The notes under the pieces were generated by a model. That model was not told the DNA's origin, made no database searches, and worked only from the letters and a program-made list of their open reading frames with translations. Shown here piece after piece: positions 11,694 through 22,827 of a DNA stretch of 64,000 bases; within the stretch, counting starts at the first letter, position 1, and every line of letters starts with the position of its first letter. Both the position numbers and the translations under genes were made by a program. This DNA is from Cymodocea nodosa (Eukaryota > Streptophyta > Magnoliopsida > Alismatales > Cymodoceaceae), in contig CM072345.1 in assembly GCA_036874045.1 (NCBI GenBank), forward strand, positions 15,592,001-15,656,000, read 5' to 3'.

Positions 11694-12705
11694 GAAGCCG
11701 AAACATTTCGGTGCGATAATTTGATATAATTTGTCATATATTCTTCTTCCCTTTCCATATCGGTTAGTTTGACTTGGTCATGCTACTTCATCGTCCGAGT
11801 TACCGTGGTCCGGACGCAACAACCCTCTTCTAAACTCCCTATTAAATAAAGAGCAAACATCAAAATCACCATATTTATGTATTTATTTTCCAACAATACA
11901 GGTAACATGAAATAACCATCCATTGTTTATCACACCCCACGTCTTCTACCCTGTTCTCTGGTTCGGATATGTTTCGCCGTGGGAAAACGCTCGAAATCGG
12001 ACTGACTCGTGCGCGCCTTGACAATTTGCACGACCGTGTGGTCCATGTTGATAATTTGCCAACGTTTATTTATTTTAAATTTCTTACATTGGTGAAATAG
12101 GTGTCTGCTGTTATTTGTTTATTTATTTATTCATGTATCAATCTGATTTAATTATTCGCTTTCCCTTCCTCTTCCCGAGACAACGAGAAAAACCCAACGC
12201 CCCAGCGGGAGGAGGACGGACTGCGCGGCGGTGGAGGAAGAAGGAGAATCTGGAGATGGTGTGTGTTGTCCTCCAGCTGCGGCAGAACTACCAGGTAAAT
12301 TTTTACCCCCCGCTTTCACCCAAACTCCACCTTGTTCGTCTTCTGTCTGCGCTAAGATGATGCAACTTGCAGGAATAGAGTAGACGGCCTTCTCCACGAT
12401 TTCCCGTTTAGGGACGATAGTTTCAATTTTTAAGTTGTTCTTTGCTTCTCTACTGCTTGCTGCTGCTGATCTCCGCTCGTACGAAGTGAAGACGCTCTCC
12501 AGTTCCCCCCACAAAGGTTTATTTGCTCTTCCACTTCTAGGGTTCTTCCCCTTTTTTCTACTACCATGTTTTACAATTGCTTATTTGCTTTTTCATTTTT
12601 TTTTTCTTCTCTTTTTTCTGTCTCTGTATGCTGATCTGTGTAGATTTACTGCTGGACTTGTGTGCGTCGCCTTGTTTCTTCTTCCCCAGTGGAGGGAACG
12701 GTCAG
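11694..12705 (+). promoter_or_regulatory. LAZ1-type gene promoter and 5' leader with candidate leader intron and uORF
   Basis: This interval leads into the coding start at 12706. A candidate 5' UTR intron runs 12295-12689 (donor ccag|gtaaat, acceptor ttccccag). Upstream of it, ATG at 12256 opens a frame of 13 codons. After removal of that intron it would continue for 27 more codons in a frame different from the main protein and stop at 12773, overlapping the main start. A TA-rich segment near 12063-12085 could serve as a TATA region. Intron and uORF are predictions from splice signals only. Confidence 0.4.
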
Positions 12706-15700
12706 ATGGCGCCGTTTTACTATATTCTCGTTGCTTTCCCGTGTGTAGTTGCGGCGATCGTCCTGGCCGTTAGGCATATATACAGACACCTCCTGAACTA
12801 CACCGAGCCTACTTACCAGCGATACATTGTCCGCATCATCTTCATGGTTCCGGTGAGCTTCACCAGTTTCTTTTAAATGTTTCGGGCAAACTCATATATA
12901 AATGGTTCACGATTTTCGAAATTCTAAATACATGCTAAATTAAATTTTTGCCTCGAGGTAATATACAATCATAACAATCTAATATACATATATCTCAAGA
13001 ATTTCTCTAGCAATTTGATTCAAACCATTTGTGAATTTTCATAAATTGTTTGAAATGATTGACCAGTTCACTAAGTGATGATGTCATAATGGCATTGTTG
13101 AGTTGTAGATATCCAATTCAAAACCAATTGGTTATTTGTAGAGAAGTTTAATGTTGTATTAATTGTACAAGTCCCTTTTCCATTTTAACGTGAGACTGTT
13201 CTAATACCTTCTCTTACTTGTGACGTTTTTTTAGGACTTATATGTGTTCTTAATTTTAGATAAGTAAATGTAGAAAGGCTTGGGTCCAATAGGTCATAAT
13301 AGGTTCTAATACTACATTGAAATTATAGACATCAAACTTAAGGAGGGTTTGAGTACAATAGGAAGTGACGGAAAGAAATGGAAAAGAAAGTAATAAAAAG
13401 TTAAGATAAAATGGAAAGTAGAGGAAAACTTGATAAATTTTCCACTTTAACTTTTCTAAGAAAGATTTTTCTTCGTACCTTCTTTTTCGACTTTGAGAGA
13501 TGTATAGAAGAGTCAAAAAGTAACGACTTGTCTCCATCATATGTTAAGCAAAAAATTTCTTTTAATTTTTTTATGAATTATATGTTATCATCATAAATCA
13601 TAAAAATCATATTTTAACATATTTTATCTTGAAAATCATATTTTATCATCTTCTATCTTAAAAATCATATTTTATCATCATAAATCATAAAAATCATATT
13701 TTAACATCTTTTATCTTGAAAATCATATTTTATCATCATAAATCATATTTCATCGTCTTGTATTGTAAAAATAATATTTTATCTATAAACTTGTCATGAA
13801 CGTTGAATAGTTATATTTTATTTAATTTATATTCTGTTACATTTCTTATTATACATAAACACTCATATTTCTGTTAACTTTTTGTAACTTTCTTTTCCGT
13901 CATTTTTTAGAAGTTTTTAAATCTTTCTTTCTATTCATTTCCATTACTTTTTGGGTGCATAAACAAGCCCTTAAAATCAATTGACAATGAATGAAAAGGT
14001 CAATTGTTATATCAATTGTACAAGTCTTCGTCTCATTTCCAATATGAGATTATTCTAATACACATCATCATTGATTCACTTCAAATCAACTGTTGAGTCT
14101 CTTCAAACCAAAATTGGTTAACTTCTAGTTCAATTTCAAAACCTTGATGGAAACTATTATTAATAAATTTCCTGTTTGAAATATGATACACAACAATTCA
14201 TAGTTACAACTGCATCAAAAAAACCATCACAACATCAATAACAACCACAACAAATGAGAACCACTTTTCTGTTGAAAAATAATTAAAATGTAAAAATGGA
14301 AATCACTGTTGACAAGCTTTCCATTTGAAATGTGTCATACATGACTTTGCAAGTTTCTTTTGCCTCTACTTCTCTCTACTTTTGGAGTGATCATACATGA
14401 CTATTTCTTTCTCTATTTCTCTCCTAAATCAAATGCCTAAACAAAAGAAAAAAAATGTTATTCTCTCCATTGCTCTGTTTTTTCTCCATTTGTCTGAATC
14501 TGTACTCTCAGTGTTTCTTTTATCCAATATTATGACTAAACACATTTAACGAATTTCTCAGGTCTCACAACTTTTACATACTGAAATTTCACACCTGCTT
14601 AGTTCCAGTATGATTGAGTGACCACATGAAAATTCATCATTTATATTTTTTTCCAATGATATCAGGTAGGTGCTGAAATACATCGCATTTTAATTGTCAG
14701 GGGAAATAGCAGCCTAATTTCCAATTCAACACGGATGGCAAATTATTAGCCTATAAGATAATTGAAAGTTAGGATGCACATGGAAAACATTAGATGGTTA
14801 ACAATTTTTTAACCTGATTCTGATAGGTTACTAGCTGACATGATTACAAGTCAAGTTGGTTGATTGTTAATTGTTAATATGATGAGTCAATTAACAAAAT
14901 AACTTGATCCATGTTTTGGTTAAGTAGCCCTACTTGATTAATTGATCTACATAAAAGATATAGGATATGTTATTCTTTTATCTATTGCTTTGATGATACA
15001 ACAACAACATCAACAATCAATGTCTTAATTTCATTATGAGGGGTTGGCCACAAGAATCCTTTTCCTCCATTTATTTCTATCCATGAATAAATCTTTCATT
15101 AAATTATATAATTTAAAATCTTGGTTCACTATTTCTAACAAAGCAACTTTTTGTCTTCATTTCTTTTAATTTCACCTACATTAGTTCTTCCTTCCTTACA
15201 AGTGCGTCTATAGGCCTTGTATTAATATGTCCATACCATCTTTGGCGATTTTCTCTTGTATCAATTGCATTGATAATAGTATTATAAATTTATTTGTGAA
15301 TATATTCCAATTTGATGAGTGAAAATGGAAAGATGGTAGTCAAGTTAGTTAGGTGATTTATGTAATTATTAATTATTTAGTGCTTATTTTAGCTTTATGG
15401 TTCAGAATGCTAGGTTGTAAAGTATGATCATATGCAAAAAGTTAGTGTTGTTGATATTCATATGCTTAAATAAACAAGTGATAATACTATATGAGATAAG
15501 TTTAAAAATGATTTTATTAGGAATATTGTAGGAGTTGTACCTATTGAAAATAAGATAAGAAAAAATCAACTTAGGTGGTTTGCTTATATCTTAAGGAGAT
15601 CAAGGAATATACTAGTCTGGAGAGAAGATTTAATTAGTGTAGAAGAAATTAAAAGAAGTAAAGGTAAGCCTAAAACTATTTGGTTAGGAATTGTAAGAAA

Positions 15701-18606
15701 ATATTTAAATTTGTGTAATTTAACTAAACACTTGACAATAGATAGAAATATTTGAAAAAAGTATTCATGTGGCTGAACACATGTAGTGGAATTAAGGCTT
15801 GATTTGTTGTTTTTGTATGGATTAGCTTCACCATAGGTAGTTAAATGGATAATTGTTAACCAATGTGAGTTTAGTTGAGGCAGTTAACCTACCTGAATGT
15901 GGTCATTCTAATAAGAGTTCTTTTTTTTTTGAAAAGAGTCATTCTGATAAGAGTTGGGTCGTGTTGGTTAATGACTATTTTGATCTGACCTACCCATTTT
16001 GCAGCCTTACTGGAAATGGAAAATAAGAATGACAAAAAGACAAGATCCAAAAGAAACTACACAAACATATAGAAGATTAGCATCAATTTTATTTTGGCTT
16101 CTCTACATTACTACTTGTTTTGTGATTGTATGTTGTGTTTGCTCATAATTAGGATGGACATGGTATTGATACAAAATCAAGAACATGCTCTTGGCACATG
16201 CTAATATGCTGTAATTCCACTTGTTATTTTTGGAAAAGTTGTGTTTTGTGATTCTATGTTTTAGCCATGAAATCAAACCTTGACGTATTTTAGTAAAATT
16301 TTGTCTGCATAACATCAAAATTGATGTTGACATAATAATTTTGTTTAAACATTTTTTTTCTCATTCCATTTTTCCATTGACATGTCACTGATATGTCAAA
16401 ATTTTTCTGACACTTGTTGCCTTTTCAACCTTCCAAAGTCTGACATGAAATCGAAATTGAATTCCTTGGTTTTAACTACTCCAAGGTTTTATCGCATGAA
16501 ATTTGTATACTTCTTGTTAACTGTAGAACATGTTTTTGTTTTTCCTAATGTTTACATCTATTCTTTTGTAGGTATTTGCGACAATGTCTTTCTTATCTCT
16601 TGTCTTGAATAAAAGTTCAATTTACTTTGACTCACTACGTGAAATGTGAGTGCAGTTACTTTGCTTCAGCCTTTTTATCTCAATTATTTCCAGACTCTCT
16701 CGTTAACTTTCTTCAGCAGTTATGAAAAAGAAAATACATGTTAAGATTACTCTTTCCAAATATATGAAAAAGAAAATACATGTTAAGATTACTCTTTCCA
16801 AATATTTATTGAGGTTCTTTGGGGATCTGTTGGTTTCTATGGTTCACTTGTATGGAATGGAGTTTTACTGTTGGTTTGACATAGATGATATGTTCTAGTA
16901 ATTGCTAATAAAATGGTATAGACTGGTGAGATTGATTTGCTCTACAATGTGCCGAATTCTTTTGTTAGATTTGTGAAAGCTTTGATAATTAATCATCGTC
17001 TCTACTTTCCTAAGAATTTCGTTTACAGACATAATGTGACTAGTTTTCTTACTTGGAAACTCTCTCTCACCATCGAAGAAGTCCTCAATGGTAGTTACTG
17101 CAAAACTGTTACAACATTTTCATTTTGACAAGAACCATGCGCCTTATATGGGTGCTGTGGTGATTTATAATAATGAACTTATAAAACTTGTTAACGAACT
17201 TTTGATTTAATAACTTTAGTAGGGTCCAAATATTAATTTATTATTTGGTTTTCTATATATAATATTTCTCTCTTGGAATTGTTCCAGGTATGAAGCCTGG
17301 GTCATATATAATTTTTTGTCGCTGTGCTTGGCTTGGGTTGGAGGGCCCGGTGCAGTTGTTTTGAGTTTAACTGGAAGGTCGCTGAAGCCTTCTTGGTATC
17401 TAATGACATGTTGCCTCCCTGCCATACCTCTTGATGGGTGAGCATCTTCGGACACAATCTACTTTTTAATGAACATATACATCTTGAACTTAAATTTTTG
17501 GCTGCTATCTTACCATTCATGTATATTTTTTGGATGCACAGACGCTTTATAAGGATGTGCAAGCAGTGGACATTGCAATTTGTGATTCTTAAACCCATCC
17601 TAGTTATAATCACATTTATTCTTTATGCCAAGGGGAAATACGAAGATGGAAATTTCAGTCCCGACCAATCCTACCTGTATATCACCATCATCTACACCGT
17701 ATCATATTCCATGGCACTATATGCACTGGCTCTGTTCTACGTGGCATGTAAAGATCTTCTTCGTCCATATAATCCTGTTCCGAAGTTCATTTTGATCAAA
17801 TCAGTTGTGTTCCTGACGTACTGGCAGGTTTAATTTTAATTTTGGTTCTGATGCATTCTTCTTTTCCCTCTGTTCGACATGAGTGAACATCAGTTCAAAA
17901 CGCAGTTGTTGGGTGTTTTGCTGTAGGGGGTGCTGGTATTTCTCGTCGCCAAGTCTGGGCTCATAAAGGACGCTGATGCTGCCGCTGATTTCCAGAATTT
18001 CATTCTGTGTGTTGAGATGCTACTCGCAGCTGTGGGTCATCTTTATGCCTTTCCTTACAAGGAATATGCAGGAGCGAATATTGGGGGCGGATCTAGTGGT
18101 CTGATTGGAAGTTTTTCCCACGCTTTGAAGTTCAATGATTTCTACCATGACACGGTGCACCAGGTTAGCCCACTCCCCAATATCCAAATCACAGATAATG
18201 CTGGTCAGTGCACCATGTCTAACTCTGCTGCCTTCCACAGTTCGCCCCCACATATCACGATTATGTGCTCTACAACAACGACAACAGCGAGGAAGGTGGC
18301 ACAAAGTACAGATCCCGCACTTTTGTGCCAACTGGACAAGAAATGGATGCCCTGAGAAGAAACAAGCAGATGTTAGCGAATAAGCCTGATGACATACAAC
18401 TTGCAAGCGTTAATTCGTCAGGGTCAAGCACACCAACAGTAACCGTAACGGGACGGGATCAATCAGATGCAGAAACCATGAGAACTTCATTTATGAAAGA
18501 TGTTTCTGCAATGTCCAACCAAGCATATGATCTCTCGCTCCTCGATGTGGACATGTCGCGTTACCCAACCAATGTGCCGGCAGCCGATGGATCAAACAAA
18601 CGATGA
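12706..18606 (+). CDS. LAZ1-homologue DUF300/TMEM184 seven-helix membrane protein
   Basis: Six coding exons: 12706-12852, 16572-16645, 17288-17437, 17542-17827, 17927-18163 and 18241-18606. They give 1260 nt, or 419 residues, all with GT-AG introns. The family is DUF300 (organic-solute-transporter alpha/TMEM184; LAZ1 and its homologues in plants). Hallmarks are RHLLNYTEPTYQRYIVRI, YEAWVIYNFLSLCLAWVGG, PGAVVLSLTGRSLKPS, GKYEDGNFSPDQSYLY, SVVFLTYWQGVLVFL, FPYKEYAGANIGGG and NDFYHDTVHQFAPTYHDYV. I count seven hydrophobic segments within residues 5-262, then a hydrophilic C-terminal tail of about 120 residues after residue 299. Known biology: Arabidopsis LAZ1 affects hypersensitive cell death, and LAZ1 and LAZ1H1 act at the vacuolar membrane in brassinosteroid signalling. 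Sequence and length fit the LAZ1-homologue-2 type best, so I leave the symbol blank. The first intron is 3.7 kb and holds mobile-element debris. Confidence 0.93.
13340..13975. mobile_element. MITE-like element with imperfect terminal inverted repeats (candidate)
   Basis: Inside the first LAZ1-type intron. The left end reads ggagggtttgagtacaatag then gaagtgacggaaag; the right end, reverse-complemented, reads gggcttgtttatgcacccaa then aaagtaatggaaatg. These match imperfectly for about 45 bases. A cttaa pentamer flanks both ends and could be a target-site duplication. The interior is AT-rich and non-coding, and includes a tandemly repeated aaaatcatattttatcat block. This suggests a non-autonomous DNA transposon, possibly hAT-like, but the ends are diverged. 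Confidence 0.4.
13585..13790. repeat. AT-rich tandem repeat (aaatcatattttatcat units)
   Basis: The phrase aaaatcatattttatcat or aaaatcatattttaacat occurs at least six times in about 200 bases, alternating with ttttatcttg and ataaatcat linkers. A compound unit of about 86 bases is repeated roughly twice. It lies inside the candidate MITE at 13340-13975. Confidence 0.7.
14997..15300. repeat. Dispersed retroelement-type repeat, copy 1 (acaacaacatcaac head)
   Basis: Begins with acaacaacaacatcaacaat, then tgtcttaatttcattatgagg and ggttggccacaagaatcc. The same head with comparable spacing recurs at 23871-23937 and 35326-35387. Sequences of this form (a CAA-rich head followed by a taatcccat...gggg...ggtc block) are common in plant genomes as SINE or LINE-end fragments. 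The family is not identified. Confidence 0.5.
15385..15840 (+). mobile_element. LINE reverse-transcriptase C-terminal fragment, degenerate
   Basis: Conceptual translation across several stops and shifts gives YDHMQKVSVVDIHMLK, then DKFKNDFIRNIVGVVPIEN, KIRKNQLRWFAYILRRS, KGKPKTIWLGIVRKYLN and a final IHVA-like motif. This order (M-R-M-L-R-W, I-R-N-x-x-I-R, V-G-V-x-P-I, R-L-R-W-F-G-H, G-R-P-K-K-T-W, I-H-V-A-D-P) is typical of the tail of plant LINE-type reverse transcriptases. The copy is dead and sits in sense orientation in the first LAZ1-type intron. Confidence 0.75.
16721..16804. repeat. Perfect 42-bp tandem duplication
   Basis: Two adjacent identical 42-base copies (16721-16762 and 16763-16804), each beginning tatgaaaaagaaaatacatg. 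They lie in the intron between exons 2 and 3 of the LAZ1-type gene (16646-17287). Perfect identity implies a very recent event or an assembly artefact. Confidence 0.95.
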
Positions 18607-19168
18607 TAGATACGTATACCAGTTAATTAATTGTTTGCAGGGTAGAGCATATTTTTTCTTTTTATTTTTATAACGAAACACGGGCGGCAGAGCATTTATT
18701 TTGATGCATGAAATCTCACCGAACCCGGTTCAGTCCTTCCGGCAGACCTGGGTAAAATTGTACGTGAGATGTGCTCAAGTTGGTGTGGCTCTTTTAAGTC
18801 ACGTGACGTGGATTTTTCGTCACAAGGATTTAACTGTCGGTCATTATTGAATTGTATTTATTTACAATCACAAATCTTATCAATATGTAGATGTGATTCC
18901 GTTCCTCAAAATTCATCAAATCAAAGATTCCCAAGCGAGCGAAAAAAAAAAAAAAAAATTATAGAAATGATTTTTGCCAATCAAAAGTTTTCCTTCCACC
19001 TGCCGACCACGGCTGCCCCCTCTCTCATCTGGTGGAAAACCTTCCGTTCCCAACCTCTCTCCGGTGCCGGTGATGGTGTACGCTTGATCACTCTCTCTGT
19101 GCGGTGCGGCAGAAGTAGAGACGACGACAGACCCAAGAAGAAGAATCGGCGGAAGTTGTGAAAAGCTC
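18607..19168. promoter_or_regulatory. LAZ1-type 3' UTR and BNR-gene promoter/leader
   Basis: A 562-base gap between two plus-strand genes. The first ~150 bases are probably the 3' untranslated region of the LAZ1-type gene. The second half, which becomes GC-richer from about 19000, is probably the leader of the BNR-repeat gene. A poly-A run lies at 18942-18958. No definite TATA box was seen. Confidence 0.35.
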
Positions 19169-22121
19169 ATGGACCTCACTCCTGTTGCATCACTTCTCTC
19201 GCGGGTTCACATTCTTCCCCTTCTCCTCCACTCCTTAATTCTCCTTTTATCATGTGTCCATTGCTTTTCCGGAGTTGGTCATCTACACGGACCGCTCTCC
19301 ATCCATGGCTCCTTAAAACCAGTGGTAAGAGGGATAGGACGAGGGGAGATGGGAAGTTGGTCCAAGACAAGTAGTGATGAGATGGAATTGGAAAGTAACC
19401 ACATCAGAAGAGGCACAAGAAGCTGGGAGACGGTGAAGCAGGAGTTCACCTTTGATTCCGGTTCTGCTCCCTTCAACAGCTGCCATGCTTCCACCATAGT
19501 TGAGGTTTTTTCTCACACATCCACTGATAATCATGTATCTGCAAGCAATGCCTTCGTTGTCTGCGGTATTTGTTGAGCCTCCTCTTGTGGTTTGATGTAG
19601 ATCGGAAAAGACCATTTTTTGGTTGCTTACTTTGGAGGGTCCATGGAAGGTGCACCTGATGTCAAGATTTGGCTCCAGCCTTATGTAGTAAGTGTGCTGT
19701 ATGTTCTTCATGGCAGAAGTATGTTAATTGGAATGAAACCACAAGTAATTCTTCCACGATCTTCACTTGCAGGACGGATCATGGCAACCTCCTCTTGTGG
19801 TCGATGAAGAACCAGACGTGCCCATGTGGAATCCAGTTCTTTTTATGCTTCCTACCAGAGAGTTGCTACTCTTTTATAAAATTGGCCAGGAGGTACAAAA
19901 GTAAGCTTTCTATTGTTCCGTTCATCTAAACTCTATGCATCTTCCCTAGCTCTCATGCGTTTATCTTCTTTGTTTTCTTTATTTGCCGTTGCCCTGAATG
20001 CTCAAGCACTCCGAACTACCTTATCCGTGTACAAAGTTTTTGTTACTTTCTTATCTGACCTCAGAGGGTAATCATTCTTGATGTTCCATTTTCATTGAAC
20101 AAGATTGGAGAAGTTGGCAGAAGCCTTTGATGGCTAGTTGCACATTCAAAAGATTGCGATTTAGGACACAAGCTTGCCATGAAATTGTCCAATTGTCATT
20201 TCTCTCCATACCAATACCAAAAAAATAATGCCTATCCAGCGTATGACAAAATTTCAGAATGTCCTATCTATATAACAGAAGCGTGCTCAGTTCTAGCTGT
20301 TAATTTCGATGATGTGATTATTGGGTGTTGTCCCCATTTAAAAGATAGCCATACACTCCAAGAGAGGCATCAAAATTTGCATGCTTACTTTATAATGTAA
20401 TTCAGTGCTACGTACCTTTAGTGTGTATGATTTCCTTCCCAAGGTCAAATTAACAATGGCACGCTTGTAATAGCCTAACGGGAGTATGATCAATCATAAT
20501 GCAACTTCTGCACTAGTTATACCAACAACAAGGATGATGTAGATCTGGGTTTTCACTCCATAACATACTATCATCTTGCAAAAAAGAAAGACTTATATGC
20601 CCCTGTGTTACCATGGTAATGGAGGGAATTGGAGATTGTGTGATAAGAAGATCAATGATTGGGAAGGTTTTATTTTTGTTATGCACATAAAGTTTTTATT
20701 GGGTTAGGCCTTTGCCTAGTCCAAGCCAGGACCTGTCATGTAAAGGAAGGGCATTTATCAACTGGTTACAGGTGCACATGCAGATTCAAAAGGTTGCGAG
20801 GTGTTTCTAAACCTACTACTTCCATCTCTTCAACTGTCTTGCAGATAGGACCTACCATTTATCGAATCGAAGTCAAATGCATTATCATCATGTATTGTTG
20901 TATTATCATCATCCATCTCTCTCCCAAGCATTTTTTGTGACAGCCTGATAATATTTGGACTTTGTCACAGCCAAAGATGTACTAACTAGTCCTCTATACA
21001 GGAGTATTTGGCTATTTATTTGCGTACTTAATATGAACTAGAATACAGAAGTGCTGATATATTGCGATGAATGGTTGAACTATTGTAGTAGCCATCAGTT
21101 TTCAGTGTGCATTTCTTTGCAAGCTAACAGTCAGGCAGTAAACTCAGATGGAGTGGGTTCATGAAGCGATCAAAAGACGGCGGCTCCACTTGGTCGGAAA
21201 GGGAACAACTTCCACCTGGAATACTCGGTCCAATAAAGAACAAGGCATGATTTTACAGCGGGCATTCTTATTCTTATGAAAGAAGGGAGAAAAGAAAATT
21301 TGAATGGCGTTTGCCACTGTGCCTTTAACATGCCAAAATTTCATCAACCTCCGTGCAGCCAATTTTGTTGGATGATCGAACTCTGCTATGTGGGTCGTCG
21401 GTGGAGAGCTGGAACTCCTGGGGCGCATGGATGGAGGTAACAGACCAAATGAGTTTCTTTTACAGCGTCAAATTCATGACGAATGAATAATTGTGTAGGT
21501 TACGAAGGACTATGGACGTTCATGGAGCAAGTACGGGCCAATCTACGTCAAAGACGAAGCACTTGGTGTTATTCAACCGGTCCCATATAAGACATCGGCG
21601 GGAACTTTGCGCATGCTACTGCGATCATTTGAAAGCATTGGAAGGATTTGCATGTCGGAATCTGTTGATGGTGGGGTGAACTGGAGTTACGCAGAACCTA
21701 CGGAGCTCCCCAATCCAAATTCAGGTTAGTGGTTGTTTACCTTCCGAGCAAAGATGATATTCGAGGTAAAAGGATTCATGTAGGAATCGATGGGGTTAAG
21801 CTTAGCGACGGAAGACTTCTGCTGGCCTACAATACGGTCTCCAGAGGGGTGCTGAATGTGGCTGTTTCTGATGACGATGGGGATTCATGGACGATGGTGA
21901 TGGCTTTGGAGGACAACTTGGAAATGGAATTTTCATATCCCGCCGTCATTGAAAGCAGCGACAAGCTAGTGCACATTACCTACACCTACAACAGGACTCA
22001 GATTAAGGTAGCCCGTCGTTGTTGTTGTTGGACATGATTATTATGCATGATCATCATGGTTGATATATACATCTGTGTTGTCTTGCAGCATGTTGTGTTG
22101 CAACCAGAGCTGCTGCTGTGA
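19169..22121 (+). CDS. Asp-box (BNR) repeat sialidase-fold protein, secretory
   Basis: Eight coding exons: 19169-19504, 19601-19687, 19773-19900, 21148-21244, 21359-21436, 21499-21724, 21784-22007 and 22089-22121. They give 1209 nt, or 402 residues. The N-terminus has a hydrophobic signal-type stretch ([18 protein letters not shown]). Four Asp-boxes (S/TxDxGxxW) are clear: SKDGGSTW (192-199), TKDYGRSW (244-251), SVDGGVNW (297-304) and SDDDGDSW (346-353), as expected for a six-bladed sialidase-fold propeller. Other conserved pieces are [47 protein letters not shown] and [14 protein letters not shown]. No FRIP/YRIP arginine motif is visible, so true sialidase activity is doubtful; plant members are annotated as BNR-repeat or sialidase-like proteins of unknown substrate. 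The intron after exon 4 uses a GC donor (aag|gcatga). The intron after exon 1 has a weak donor (gag|gttttt). Confidence 0.88.
21245..21358 (+). other. GC-AG intron in the BNR-repeat gene
   Basis: Exon 4 must end at AAC AAG (IKNK) and exon 5 must begin CCA ATT TTG (PILL) to keep the conserved frame. The exon is directly followed by gcatga, and the intron ends in tgcag. No in-frame GT donor lies at the boundary, and reading through the boundary meets a TGA at once. Confidence 0.8.
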
Positions 22122-22827
22122 ACCAAAGAGCCACCTCTCTTCTCTTACTGAAAATTAGAGCATGCATGTATGTGTACGCTCATGATCAGTCTAAATTAAT
22201 AAATGATTCGAGCAGAGCACGGAAACATATTTGCACTCTTCCCATTTGGTTGGTTGGTTGGTTGGTTGGTATCTGTGGAATGAGTGGTACCAAAATCAAA
22301 TGCATGGGTGCCGCCAGTATAATTAAAATATTATTACATGCATACGATGAAATTCGGCAGCCAGGTATTAATTCTTCTTCCTGGTCTCGATCGATTTGTT
22401 ATTAAATAAATGGTAGCAATGGATGGCTCCTGATCCAAAGGCATGCTTATCTTTCACGATGACGTCCGAACTCGATCGATGAGGGAGATCGCGTTGTATA
22501 TCCCCTTGCTTGTATTTGACTCAACCGCTTTATTGGTTTATTATTGGTCGGTTGTCGAGGTTTACAAGTGTAACGACAGCAACAGAATGATGTGTATATA
22601 TATATATATAAACTATAAAAATTGGAAGAAAAAAAAAGGGGGGTAATTGGGGGTGGGTGGATTCGATAGATTTTGCTGGTTTCGATTTGTGCCTCAATCT
22701 AAAAGCAGGCTCGCCAGCGGAGGGCGAATCTGATGGTGTTGGCGAATCCAGATTGCAAGACGAAGACGACGACGACCACCACCACCACCACCACCACGAC
22801 AGGGGAAATCGACTTCCCTGGCGGATG
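22122..22827. other. Intergenic and 5' leader of the LRR gene, with microsatellites
   Basis: Contains a (TTGG)n run at about 22248-22268, a TA dinucleotide run at about 22595-22611 and a poly-A/poly-G stretch at about 22629-22643. From 22657 the reading frame of the LRR protein is already open, including a CAC-repeat coding a run of seven histidines, but it begins with GTG and has no ATG before 22825. I therefore treat it as leader. Confidence 0.5.
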
